DNA of 36,769 nt from Sulfuritalea sp. (lineage in GTDB: Bacteria; Pseudomonadota; Gammaproteobacteria; Burkholderiales; Rhodocyclaceae). The number at the start of each line of letters is the position of its first letter. The first letter of the stretch is position 1. The notes beneath the pieces are model-generated. The model was not told the origin of the DNA. It did not search any database and saw nothing but the letters and a program-made list of their open reading frames with translations. The translations under genes and the position numbers were made by a program. Of this stretch, positions 16,210-25,200 are shown piece after piece. The DNA lies in NCBI GenBank assembly GCA_020048435.1, contig JAIFMO010000065.1, forward strand, positions 1-36,769, in the 5' to 3' direction.

Positions 16210-19200
16210 TCAGTAATCGCCCGCGAGCTTGACCGGCCCCTTGCCCGAGTAGCGATCAAATGCCAGGTAAATCACCGGGGTAATGAACAAGGTAATCACC
16301 TGAGAGAACAGCAATCCGCCAACGACCGAGAGGCCCAGTGGTTGCCTCAGTTCGGCGCCCGCCCCCAGGCCAAGGGCAATCGGCATGGCGCCCATCAGGG
16401 CCGCCAGGGTGGTCATCATGATCGGTCGGAACCGCAGCAGGCAGGCGGTACGGATCGCTTCCCGGGCGTCCATGCCGCGATTGCGTTGCGCATCGAGCGC
16501 GAAGTCGATCATCATGATGGCATTCTTCTTGACGATGCCAATCAGCATCAGGATGCCGATCATCGCAATGATCGACATCTCCATATTGAATAGCCAGAGC
16601 ATGGCCAGCGCCCCGACCGCTGCTGACGGCAGGCCGGAAAGAATGGTCAGCGGGTGAATGTAACTTTCGTAAAGCACCCCCAGCAGCACGTAAATCACCA
16701 ATAGCGCGGCGACTATGAGGATGATCTGGCTGGCTTGCGACGACTGGAACGCCGCCGCATCGCCGCCATAGCTGGTGAGAATGCTGGCGGGGAACTTGAG
16801 TTCGAGCTTGTGTTGCTCGATGCGCCTGGAAGCATCGCCCAGTGCGGCACCCGGCGCGAGATTGAACGACACCGTCAGGGCGTCAAGTTGTCCGGCGTGA
16901 TTGATGGCAAGCGGCCCCACCTCGCGCTCGACAGTGGCGACACTGGAAAGCGGAACCAGCGTGCCGCCCTTGGCGCGAACAAATATCTTGCCGAAAGCAC
17001 TTTCGTCGGCGCGATCATCGGCACTCATCTGCATGATCACCTGATAACTGTCGCTGGAAGTGTAGATGGTCGAGACTTGTCGCTCGCCAAAGGCGCTGTA
17101 GAGGGCGGAACGGATATCGGCAATCTGCAAACCGAGCTGATTGGCCTTGTCGCGGTCGATGTTGAGACGGGCCTGCAGGCCTTTCAATTGGGCGTCCGTC
17201 GTCACGTCACGAAAAATCGGGTCGTCACGCAGACGCCCGATCAGACCATCCGCCGCCGCACGCAAATCTTCTGATCGAACGCTGCGCATCACATATTGAT
17301 AGCGACTCTTGCTGATCCGCCCCCCCAAGCGCAGGTTCTGAATCGGATTGATGAAGACATTGACGCCCGGTATCGCGCGTACCTCCCGGCGCAGACTCTC
17401 GACCACCTTGTCGATGGGAGGTCGCTGGCTGCGCGGCTTCAGGCTCATGAAGAGGCGGCCGCTATTGCTGTCATTGGCATTGACAATGAGCGTGTCGACC
17501 GCTGGATTGGCGCGGATCACCTCGCCGGTGCGCTGTAGCAGCGCGGCCATCGCCGGAAAAGAGATGTCCTCGACAGCCTCGACGGTGATCAAGGCCTGGC
17601 CGATGTCTTCGTTGGGAAAAAATCCCTTGGGCAGCAGCACAAAAAGCGCCCAGGTGGCGATGAATGTTGCCAGTGCCAGCGCCATGACGCTACGCCTGTG
17701 ACGCAGCGACCCGTCGAGCATCCGTTCATACAGCGCCTGCACGCGGTTGAAACCCCGTTCGAACCACGCCGTCCAGCGCATGCCGGGGCCGTTGGCCTCC
17801 TCGTGTTTTACGAAGCGACTGGCCAACATCGGAATCAGTGTGAGCGACACGACCGCAGAGACCAGGACAGCGATTCCTACCACTGCGGCAAACTCATGAA
17901 ACAGCAGGCCGATCACGCCCGGCATGAAAAATATCGGGATAAAAACCGCGACCAGGGACACCGAAATCGAAATGATGGTGAAGCTCATTTCGCGAGAACC
18001 GATCAGGGCGGCCTGTAGCGGTGGTTCACCATTCTCGATGTGACGAACGATGTTTTCAAGCATCACGATGGCGTCATCGACCACCAAACCTACGGCCAGG
18101 GTGATGGCCAGCAGCGAAATGTTGTCAAGGCTGTAGCCGAAGGCACTCATCAACGCCACCGTGCCCAGCAACGAAATTGGCAACGACAATGCCGGGATCA
18201 GCGTGGCACTGGCCTTGCGCAAAAACAGAAAAATCACCAGCACAACCAGGGTGATCGTGACGGCCAGGGTGATCTGAACATCGTGGATCGAATCGCGAAT
18301 CGACTGTGAGCGATCATTGCGCAGCTTGAGTTCGATCGACGACGGCATCTGGGCAATCAATCCGGGCAGGGCCGCGCGTATCGCATCGACCGTGGCAACG
18401 GTGTTGGCCCCAGGCTGACGCAGCACCGACAGGGTGATGGCACGCTCACCATTGGCCCAGCTGGCGGTTTTGACCGACTCCACGCTGTCCTCGACCTCGG
18501 CCACCTCGGCCAGGCGTACCGAGCGACTGGCCGGCGCTGGCGTTGTAGCCACAATCAGGTTGGCAAATGCCGCCGCATTGTTAAGCTGTCGATTGGCCTG
18601 GATGGTCAGGGTCTGACGCGGTCCCTCCAGCGTACCGACCGCGGAATTGGCGTTGGCGCTGCGCAGGGCAAGCGCAATGTCATCGACGGTCAGGTTGCGC
18701 GCGGCAAGGGTCTCGGCATTGAGACGAATCCGCACCGCAAACTTTTTCTGGCCATTGATATTCACCTGCGCCACGCCATCCAGGGTGGATAGCGTTGGTG
18801 CGATCAGCCCGTCGGCGAAACTGTTCAGGTCGGATAGCGACATCGACGGCGACGTCAGCGAAAGGAAAATGATCGGGGAGTCGGCCGGATTGACCTTGCG
18901 GTAGGCCGGCGGCGAGGTCATCTCGATCGGCAACGACCGCTGCGCCCGCAGGAGGGCAGCCTGAACATCAATGGACGCGCTGTCAATGTTGCGATCCTGA
19001 TTAAATTCCAGGGTAATCGATGTATTCCCCAGCGTGGAAGTGGAACTGATGACCGACACGCCGGAAATGGAAGAAAACTGCCGTTCAAGAGGCGTTGCCA
19101 CCGACGATGCCATGGTGTCCGGGCTGGCTCCCGGCAAGCTGGCGGTAACTGAAATGGTCGGTGAGTCATAACTGGGCAGGGCCGCAATCGGTAACTGGCC

Positions 19201-19287
19201 ATAAGCGATGATGCCAGCGACGACGGCCGACGCGGAAAGCAGCACCGTCATCACCGGACGACGAATGCACAGTTCCGAGAGATTCAC
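16210..19287 (-). CDS. RND multidrug efflux permease, MdtB/MdtC (AcrB) type
   Basis: 1025 residues, full length. Proton-driven inner-membrane pump of the hydrophobe/amphiphile efflux (HAE-1) group, expected to form a trimer and work with a periplasmic adaptor and an outer membrane channel. The proton-relay Asp pair is Asp404/Asp405 in VGLVVDDAIVMLENIV. The N terminus LSELCIRRPVMTVLLSASAV, the SYDSPTISVTASLPGASPDT porter start and the GIVKKNAIMMIDFALDAQR block near the C terminus are typical; sequence style is nearest to MdtB/MdtC. It starts with GTG, overlapping the adaptor stop as GTGA. The pump itself looks intact, but the adaptor upstream is broken and no TolC-like gene is adjacent. Confidence 0.92.
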   Translation of the reverse strand: MNLSELCIRRPVMTVLLSASAVVAGIIAYGQLPIAALPSYDSPTISVTASLPGASPDTMASSVATPLERQFSSISGVSVISSTSTLGNTSITLEFNQDRNIDSASIDVQAALLRAQRSLPIEMTSPPAYRKVNPADSPIIFLSLTSPSMSLSDLNSFADGLIAPTLSTLDGVAQVNINGQKKFAVRIRLNAETLAARNLTVDDIALALRSANANSAVGTLEGPRQTLTIQANRQLNNAAAFANLIVATTPAPASRSVRLAEVAEVEDSVESVKTASWANGERAITLSVLRQPGANTVATVDAIRAALPGLIAQMPSSIELKLRNDRSQSIRDSIHDVQITLAVTITLVVLVIFLFLRKASATLIPALSLPISLLGTVALMSAFGYSLDNISLLAITLAVGLVVDDAIVMLENIVRHIENGEPPLQAALIGSREMSFTIISISVSLVAVFIPIFFMPGVIGLLFHEFAAVVGIAVLVSAVVSLTLIPMLASRFVKHEEANGPGMRWTAWFERGFNRVQALYERMLDGSLRHRRSVMALALATFIATWALFVLLPKGFFPNEDIGQALITVEAVEDISFPAMAALLQRTGEVIRANPAVDTLIVNANDSNSGRLFMSLKPRSQRPPIDKVVESLRREVRAIPGVNVFINPIQNLRLGGRISKSRYQYVMRSVRSEDLRAAADGLIGRLRDDPIFRDVTTDAQLKGLQARLNIDRDKANQLGLQIADIRSALYSAFGERQVSTIYTSSDSYQVIMQMSADDRADESAFGKIFVRAKGGTLVPLSSVATVEREVGPLAINHAGQLDALTVSFNLAPGAALGDASRRIEQHKLELKFPASILTSYGGDAAAFQSSQASQIILIVAALLVIYVLLGVLYESYIHPLTILSGLPSAAVGALAMLWLFNMEMSIIAMIGILMLIGIVKKNAIMMIDFALDAQRNRGMDAREAIRTACLLRFRPIMMTTLAALMGAMPIALGLGAGAELRQPLGLSVVGGLLFSQVITLFITPVIYLAFDRYSGKGPVKLAGDY

Positions 19288-20412
19288 GGTTTGTCCTGCT
19301 TTTTCGCCGGTTTCGCGGGCTCGTTCGCGGCTTCGCTCACCATGCTGCCGGGGCGCAGGTTCTGGGCGCCTTCAACCACCACACGGGTTCCCGCATTGAT
19401 TCCCTTACCGTCGATCACCGCGCGGCCATCCTGGATCAGAAGCACGCGAATCGGCGCGACGCTGACCTTGCCCTGGTCGTCGATGACGTAGATAAACTTC
19501 CTTTCGGGCCCGGTTTGCACAGCCTGCACCGGAACGGTCAATGCGCCGGCGATGGCACGGGGAGACAAACTCACATTGACGAACATGCCAGGCCACAGCC
19601 GACCATCGGCATTGGCGAAGTTTGCCTTCAGGCGAATCGTACCGCTGGCACTATCGACGCTGTTATCGACAAAACCCAGTCGCCCGCTGCGCGCCTGCTG
19701 CCCCACCCCATCAACCAAGGCAATGACGGCAACGTCGCCCTTGGCGATGGCGTCCTGCAGCGCCGGAAACTCGCGCTCGGGCAGGGTAAAGCTGATGCTG
19801 ATGGGGTCGAGTTGTGTAATGCTGACCAGTGCGGGGCCCGTCGGCTGCACCAAGCTTCCCGGATAAACGGCCACCGCGCCGGTGCGTCCGGCAATGGGGG
19901 CAGTGATTTCGCCAAAACCGCGGGCGACGCGACTGCTATCCACCGTCGCCAGGTCGGCGGCAATTCTGATTGAACAACTCGCGTTGGCGCTGCAAGTTTC
20001 TTTCGGCGTTGGCAAGGTCGGCCTGGCTTTTCACCACCTGGGCTTCGGTCTTGCCGAGATTCGCGGCTTCGGTGCGCACATCAAGCGAGAACAGCCGGTC
20101 GCCGCGCCGAACAAATTGCCCCTCCTTGATGTGCACCGCCTTGATCGTTGCACTGATCTGCGCCCGGACATCGACCGACTGAAGCGCCGTCACCGTACCG
20201 TTGGCATTCAGGCGCACCGAAACATCCGAGGCCGTTACCAAGGCACTGACCACGGGAATCACGCCGGGGCCCTTGGGCTTTGTCGTCTCGGGTCGCTGCC
20301 GCCAGAACCAGAATGCGGCGATGAGCAACACCAATAGAACGAGGCTAATCGCGACAATCCGCCCCCGCTGCCGGGGGGCGGTTGCCCAATGCCTTTGAAA
20401 GGCGACGCTCAT
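19284..20412 (-). pseudogene. RND efflux periplasmic adaptor (MFP, MdtA type), frameshifted with an internal deletion
   Basis: Two frames together make one adaptor. The first starts at ATG 20412 (AAGGAG 6 bases upstream), with a membrane anchor (IVAISLVLLVLLIAAFWFW), a lipoyl-like half (VDVRAQISATIKAVHIKEGQ) and the first coiled-coil arm (DLANAERNLQRQRELFNQ), then runs to a TAG at 19936. The second frame picks up at IAADLATVDSSRVARGFGEI, continues with APIAGRTGAVAVYPG and the beta-barrel and membrane-proximal domains, and ends at 19284. In intact relatives about 20 residues (the coiled-coil turn) lie between RELFNQ and the IAAD-type arm. They are missing here, and the frame arithmetic requires a loss of 2 mod 3 bases (about 59 or 62), so a single-base read error cannot explain it. 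Junction near 19965-19973. Confidence 0.85.
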
Positions 20413-20456
20413 ACAACTCCTTGACTTGGCCAAACTTCCGAGTGCCCGCAATCTGC

Positions 20457-20478
20457 GCCGTCAGCGTCGGCTGACGGC
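20457..20478 (-). other. intergenic 9-bp hairpin between leuD and the efflux operon
   Basis: GCCGTCAGC (20457-20465), loop GTCG, GCTGACGGC (20470-20478): a perfect stem 10 bases past the leuD stop. There is no T run in the direction of leuD transcription, so it is not a clear intrinsic terminator; it may protect the leuD mRNA end or attenuate read-through into the efflux genes. Confidence 0.45.
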
Positions 20479-20488
20479 CGACTGCTGA

Positions 20489-21127
20489 TCAGGCAAATAG
20501 CCAGGGTTGAGCGACCTGGTGCCGCCCCTCGAAGGCCCTGATTTCGTCGGCGTGCTCCAGCGTCAGGCCGATTTCGTCGAGACCGTTCATGAGGCAATGC
20601 TTGCGGTGCGGCGTAATGTCGAAATCGAAGGAATCACCCGCCGGCGTCGTCACCTTCTGGCTGGCCAGATCGACATTCAGGCGATACCCCACCTGAGCCT
20701 CGCATTCGGCGAAGAGTTTGTCCAGCGTGGCTGCGGGCAGAACAATCGGCAGGATGCCGTTCTTGTAGCAGTTACTGAAAAAGATGTCGGCGAAGGATGG
20801 CGCGATGATGGCGTGGAAACCAAAATCCTCGATGGCCCAGGGCGCGTGCTCGCGACTGGAACCGCAGCCAAAGTTATCACGCGCCAGCAGTATCTCGGCA
20901 CCCTGATAACGTGGCTGGTTGAGGACGAAGTCGACGCGAAGCGGCCGCTGGCTGCAATCCATGCCGGGCTCGCCCTGATCCGCATAGCGCCATTCGTCGA
21001 ACAGGTAGGGGCCAAAACCCGAACGTTTGATCGACTTGAGAAACTGCTTGGGGATGATGGCGTCGGTATCGACGTTGGCGCGATTGATCGGACAGACCAG
21101 GCCGTCGATATGGGTAAATGCTTTCAT
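20489..21127 (-). CDS. leuD: 3-isopropylmalate dehydratase small subunit LeuD
   Basis: 212 residues. Small subunit of the isomerase that converts 2-isopropylmalate to 3-isopropylmalate in leucine synthesis; it often also handles citramalate in organisms that make isoleucine through CimA. The start [20 protein letters not shown], the [16 protein letters not shown] segment and [15 protein letters not shown] (swivel-domain active-site loop) are diagnostic. The ATG at 21127 overlaps the leuC stop as ATGA; the frame upstream of it is antisense-like and not coding. leuB does not follow; a hairpin and the efflux operon do. Confidence 0.96.
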   Translation of the reverse strand: MKAFTHIDGLVCPINRANVDTDAIIPKQFLKSIKRSGFGPYLFDEWRYADQGEPGMDCSQRPLRVDFVLNQPRYQGAEILLARDNFGCGSSREHAPWAIEDFGFHAIIAPSFADIFFSNCYKNGILPIVLPAATLDKLFAECEAQVGYRLNVDLASQKVTTPAGDSFDFDITPHRKHCLMNGLDEIGLTLEHADEIRAFEGRHQVAQPWLFA

Positions 21128-22554
21128 GAGCGGGCCTCCTGGAACTGGCGGATATCGACAAAATGGCCGGCGATGGCTGCGGCGGCGGCCATCGCCGGGC
21201 TGACCAGATGGGTGCGGCCACCGGGGCCCTGGCGCCCCTCGAAATTGCGGTTCGAGGTGGAGGCGCAACGCTCGCCCGGCTCCAGGCGGTCGGCGTTCAT
21301 CGCCAGGCACATGGAGCATCCTGGCTCGCGCCACTCGAATCCGGCGGCGGTGAATACCTTGTCCAACCCCTCGGCCTCGGCTTGCCGCTTGACGATGCCG
21401 GAGCCGGGCACGATCAGCACCCGCTTCACGTTCGCCGCTTTCTGCCTGCCCTTGGCCACCACGGCGGCGGCGCGCAGGTCTTCGATGCGCGAATTGGTGC
21501 AGGAACCGATGAACACCTTATCCACCTTGATTTCGGTCAGCGGCGTGTCGGCCGCAAGGCCCATGTACTGAAGCGCCCGCTCGATGCCGGCGCGTTTCTG
21601 CGGGTCGGCCTCGTGGGCCGGATTCGGCACGCGCGCGCCGATGGGCAGCACCTGTTCCGGCGAAGTACCCCAGGTAAGCTGCGGTTCAATGCTCGCCGCA
21701 TCCAGTTCGATCACGCTGTCGAAGACCGCACCGGCATCCGTCTTCAGCGTATCCCAGTACGCGACGGCCTTTTCCCAGTCGGCGCCCTTGGGTGCATGGG
21801 GCCGACCCTTCAGATAGTCGACGGTCTTTGCGTCGGGCGCCACCAAACCAGCGCGGGCGCCGCCCTCGATAGCCATGTTGCACAAGGTCATGCGGCCTTC
21901 CATGGATAGATCGCGTATCGCCGAACCGCCGAACTCAATGGCATGGCCGGTGCCACCGGCGGTGCCGATCTTGCCGATGATGGCCAGCGCTACATCCTTT
22001 GCCGTCACGCCAGCGCCGAGTTTTCCATCGACCTTCACCAACATTCTTTTCGAGCGTTTGGCCACCAGCGTCTGCGTCGCCAGCACATGCTCGACCTCGG
22101 AAGTACCGATACCGTGCGCCAGCGCCCCAAAAGCGCCGTGGGTGGACGTGTGGCTGTCGCCGCAAACAACGGTCATGCCCGGCAGGGTCGTACCCTGCTC
22201 CGGACCGATAACGTGGATGATGCCCTGATTGACGTGCTTGAACGGGAAATACACCAGCGCGCCGAATTCCTTGATGTTGGCGTCCAGCGTTTCAACTTGC
22301 AGGCGCGAGATCGGCTCCTTGAGGCCGCCATCCGCATCCCCCCAATGTTCTGTCGGCGTGTTGTGATCCGGGTTGGCGACGATGGAGGCGGAACGCCACG
22401 GCTTGCGTCCCGCCAGCCGCATTCCCTCGAAAGCCTGCGGACTGGTCACTTCGTGCATGAGATGGCGGTCAATGTAAAGCAGGCAGGTGCCATCATCTTC
22501 CTCGCGGACCAGATGCGACTCCCATAATTTATCGTAAAGTGTCTTGCCAGCCAT
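21124..22554 (-). CDS. leuC: 3-isopropylmalate dehydratase large subunit LeuC
   Basis: 476 residues. Aconitase-family subunit that carries the [4Fe-4S] cluster. The ligands are Cys352 in [13 protein letters not shown] and Cys413/Cys416 in [15 protein letters not shown]. Other landmarks are [39 protein letters not shown] and the C-terminal [20 protein letters not shown]. Pairs with LeuD in the cytoplasm for leucine synthesis, and probably also processes citramalate made by the CimA encoded at 32658-34238. The ATG at 22554 gives the normal N terminus ([15 protein letters not shown]). It is divergent from the CHASE2 gene across only 80 bases. Confidence 0.97.
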   Translation of the reverse strand: MAGKTLYDKLWESHLVREEDDGTCLLYIDRHLMHEVTSPQAFEGMRLAGRKPWRSASIVANPDHNTPTEHWGDADGGLKEPISRLQVETLDANIKEFGALVYFPFKHVNQGIIHVIGPEQGTTLPGMTVVCGDSHTSTHGAFGALAHGIGTSEVEHVLATQTLVAKRSKRMLVKVDGKLGAGVTAKDVALAIIGKIGTAGGTGHAIEFGGSAIRDLSMEGRMTLCNMAIEGGARAGLVAPDAKTVDYLKGRPHAPKGADWEKAVAYWDTLKTDAGAVFDSVIELDAASIEPQLTWGTSPEQVLPIGARVPNPAHEADPQKRAGIERALQYMGLAADTPLTEIKVDKVFIGSCTNSRIEDLRAAAVVAKGRQKAANVKRVLIVPGSGIVKRQAEAEGLDKVFTAAGFEWREPGCSMCLAMNADRLEPGERCASTSNRNFEGRQGPGGRTHLVSPAMAAAAAIAGHFVDIRQFQEARS

Positions 22555-22634
22555 TGCAGTTCTCGTTATTGGAAAAGTGTAGACAATACATCAACCGGGC
22601 ACCGCTCCCCGTCATCTCTATAATCCGGAGCTTC

Positions 22635-24410
22635 ATGTTTCAGGTCTCGCGCCACCTCCTGTTCGGTTATTTTCTCGTGTGCATCGCGGGCTGGGGGCTA
22701 TTGGGAATGCAAGCCCTGCGTTTCGTCGACCAAGGACTCTACGACCTTCAGGCCCGCTGGCTGCGAAAAAGTGCGCCAACCCCGCTGTCACAGGACATCG
22801 TGGTTATCGGCTTCGACGAGGCCGCCTACGAGTCGATTCCAGAACCCTCGTCGCTTTGGCACCGCCATCTTGGCTCCCTCCTTTCCGGCCTGGCCGCTGC
22901 CCGCCCAGCCGTTGTTGGCCTGGCCACGCCGCTCCCGGTGCGGTCTTATGACTTCCTTGTCAGGGGGATCGACGCCGAATTGATCGCCGGTATCGAGCGG
23001 ATGCGTGGCGTGGCGCCCCTGGTTATCGGCCTGCCGCCCGGCATTGGTGGCAAACTGCGGCCGATTGCCCCGACACTGGTTGCCGCCATCGGCCAGGAGT
23101 CCATCGCCTCACTGGCCGTTTGCGAGGATAGCGACGGCGTGGTGCGTCGATTGAACCAGAAGCGCTGTCGCACGACAGACCAGCGCGAACCGCTTGCCCT
23201 GGCAATGGCAAGACACATGGGCCGCCAGGGATCAATCTCGGGCATGATCGATTTCACCGTCGGCAGCGATATCGAATACACGCCCGCCCTCACCGTGCTT
23301 GGCTGGATTCGCGGCGGCGACGAGACCAAACTGCGCGCGCTGGTGCAGGGTCGCGCTGTCGTGGTGGCCAACCTGCTGCCCACCGAGACCCGCTATCACC
23401 TTCCCGTGCCACTCGCCGCATGGGATCTAGCCAACAGAAGCGACCCTGGCGCTGTGGTGCACATTCAGGCGCTGCGCTCGCTGCTCGCTCGCGGCCTGAT
23501 CGAGCGCGCGCCGGAGCCACTGGTGCTGTTCATCGCCGGGATCGGCACGCTTTTCTGGTTCGGGAGCAACTGGCGCCGCAAGGGACTACTGCTGCTGGCC
23601 TTCGTCGGCGTGCTGGTGGCCGGATCGACGTTCGCCTTGTGGCACGGCAACTACCTGCGCGTTGCCAACACCGTCATTCTTGCGCTCATGGCCTTTGCTG
23701 CCCGTCAGGCCTGGGATTTCACGCGCGATTTTCGCCAGCGGCAATCCCTGCGCAGCATGTTCGCCGGGCACGTCAGTCCAGCCGCCCTGCGGGCTATCCT
23801 CGGCGGTGAACTGGCCGTCGACCAGAACGGCCAGCAACGACAGGTAACGATACTGTATGCGGGCATTCGCGGATTTAGTGCGCGCAGCGCAAGCGCCACG
23901 CCGGAGGCCATGATCGGACTGCTCAACCGCTTCCTTGCCGCCGCCAGCATGGCCATTCAGGGCAGCGGCGGGGCCGTGGATAAGTTTATCGGCGATGGTC
24001 TGCTGGCCACTTTCGGCCTGCCGCAACCCTTGCCGGCGCCATCACGCAATGCGCTTGAGGCCGCACAGCATCTGCTACTGTGCGTTGATCGGCTCAACGC
24101 CGAACTAAGCGCCGAGGGCATCGAACCCCTGCGCATCGGCATCGGTATCCACAGCGGCGAGGTCTTGTGCGGCTTCGTCGGTTCAGCCCAACGCCGCGAC
24201 TTTACGGTCATCGGCGATACGGTCGGCCTCGCCGGAAAGCTCGAAGCCCTGAGCAAGGAATATCCGCACCCTGTCATCTGCTCGCACGACGTGGCCGCCG
24301 CAGTCGGCTTTGCCGGCGGACTCGTTGACCTGGGCGCGCCGACAGACGGCAGTCCGCATCTCTGGGGCTGGACGCCGCCGCTAACGGCGCCGCGCGGAGA
24401 AAAGCAGTGA
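22635..24410 (+). CDS. CHASE2-domain adenylate/guanylate cyclase-like protein, probable pseudo-cyclase
   Basis: 591 residues. Domain order: one N-terminal membrane helix, an extracytoplasmic CHASE2 sensor (about 30-300, opening ALRFVDQGLYDLQARWLRKS), three membrane helices (about 290-365), then a class III nucleotidyl cyclase domain (about 395-565). Kept: substrate Lys450 and second metal Asp454 in DKFIGDGLLATFG, and Thr524 in DFTVIGDTV (class IIIb pattern). Lost: the first metal Asp is Gly410 (LYAGIRGFS instead of the usual FADIRGFT), the transition-state Asn is Gly531 and the Arg is Lys535 (TVGLAGKLE instead of TVNLAARLE). Catalysis is therefore doubtful; a nucleotide-binding or signalling role is possible. 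ATG 22635 has GGAG upstream. It is followed after 10 bases by the MlaE-type permease, so it is probably the first gene of that operon. Confidence 0.9.
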   Translation: MFQVSRHLLFGYFLVCIAGWGLLGMQALRFVDQGLYDLQARWLRKSAPTPLSQDIVVIGFDEAAYESIPEPSSLWHRHLGSLLSGLAAARPAVVGLATPLPVRSYDFLVRGIDAELIAGIERMRGVAPLVIGLPPGIGGKLRPIAPTLVAAIGQESIASLAVCEDSDGVVRRLNQKRCRTTDQREPLALAMARHMGRQGSISGMIDFTVGSDIEYTPALTVLGWIRGGDETKLRALVQGRAVVVANLLPTETRYHLPVPLAAWDLANRSDPGAVVHIQALRSLLARGLIERAPEPLVLFIAGIGTLFWFGSNWRRKGLLLLAFVGVLVAGSTFALWHGNYLRVANTVILALMAFAARQAWDFTRDFRQRQSLRSMFAGHVSPAALRAILGGELAVDQNGQQRQVTILYAGIRGFSARSASATPEAMIGLLNRFLAAASMAIQGSGGAVDKFIGDGLLATFGLPQPLPAPSRNALEAAQHLLLCVDRLNAELSAEGIEPLRIGIGIHSGEVLCGFVGSAQRRDFTVIGDTVGLAGKLEALSKEYPHPVICSHDVAAAVGFAGGLVDLGAPTDGSPHLWGWTPPLTAPRGEKQ

Positions 24411-24420
24411 GTACCGTCGC

Positions 24421-25200
24421 GTGAGTGCCTCGCCAAACGCAAGCATTAAGTCATCCAGCACCACCCGCATCGACCTCGGCGCCTATGTAACACTGGCCTG
24501 GTTCGCCGCCAGCCGCCATCGCGAACTGATCCGGCCGCTGCTACGGATACAACTTGAGCAGCAGATCCACAGCGCCGGCATCGCTGCCCTGCCCGTCCTC
24601 GTCGTACTGGCAATGCTAACCGGCGCCGCCATCACCACCGGAGTATCGGCTCTGATCGGCGCTAACAGCGATCTGACCCAGCGCATGATTTTCCTTGGCC
24701 TTTACTTCGAACTGGCTCCATTGCTCTCGGCGCTCGTGGTAGTGGCGCGCAGTAGTGCAGGCATTGCATCGGAACTGGCCGTAATGCACTTCCATGACGA
24801 ATTTACCGCCCTGCGGCGTCTCGGCGTACCCGCCGCCGACTACCTGCTGCTACCGCGCATCGGTGCCCTGACAATTGCCCTACCGGCCGTAACTGCCTGC
24901 TTCCAGAGCTTCGCCATGGTGAGCGGCTGGCTTGCCGCGGCCCTGTTTGAAGGCCGCCCGCTACTAGAAACCGCCGGACACTTTCTCGATCAGGCCGACC
25001 TGTGGCTGGCCCTGCTCAGCCTGACCAAAAGCGCCCTGATGGGCGCGACCATCGGCATCATCGCCTGCCATCACGGCGGCAGTGGTGATCGCACGGCCCG
25101 CTCCATTTCCGCCGCCGCCATCCAGGCCGTTACGATCAGCCTGATCGCCGTCTTTGTCATCGATGTCGCCTTCGGCATCATCCTCTACGCCCTCGAATGA
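24421..25200 (+). CDS. MlaE-type permease of an MCE lipid-transport ABC system
   Basis: 259 residues, starting with GTG. Integral inner-membrane subunit of the MlaE (DUF140) family, which moves phospholipid or other hydrophobic cargo together with an MCE protein. Landmarks: an N-terminal amphipathic region ending HRELIRPLLRIQLEQQIHSA, then LVVLAMLTGAAITTGVSALI. The conserved MlaE core is LYFELAPLLSALVVVARSSA, GIASELAVMHFHDEFTALRR and LGVPAADYLLLPRIGAL, followed by three further helices. The coupling segment GLIKSxxFG of relatives appears as SLTKSALMGATIGIIACHHG. It overlaps the next gene as ATGA. The ribosome site is weak, so translation may depend on the upstream cyclase-like gene. Confidence 0.85.
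   Translation: MSASPNASIKSSSTTRIDLGAYVTLAWFAASRHRELIRPLLRIQLEQQIHSAGIAALPVLVVLAMLTGAAITTGVSALIGANSDLTQRMIFLGLYFELAPLLSALVVVARSSAGIASELAVMHFHDEFTALRRLGVPAADYLLLPRIGALTIALPAVTACFQSFAMVSGWLAAALFEGRPLLETAGHFLDQADLWLALLSLTKSALMGATIGIIACHHGGSGDRTARSISAAAIQAVTISLIAVFVIDVAFGIILYALE

Noticed and set aside
21128-21334. In-frame upstream extension of leuD
   Set aside because: It lies inside leuC in another frame; the canonical LeuD start with ATGA overlap is at 21127.
22619-22624. Perfect TATAAT just before the CHASE2 gene
   Set aside because: It lies only 10 bases before the ATG and overlaps the space needed for a leader and ribosome site; no -35 at proper spacing.
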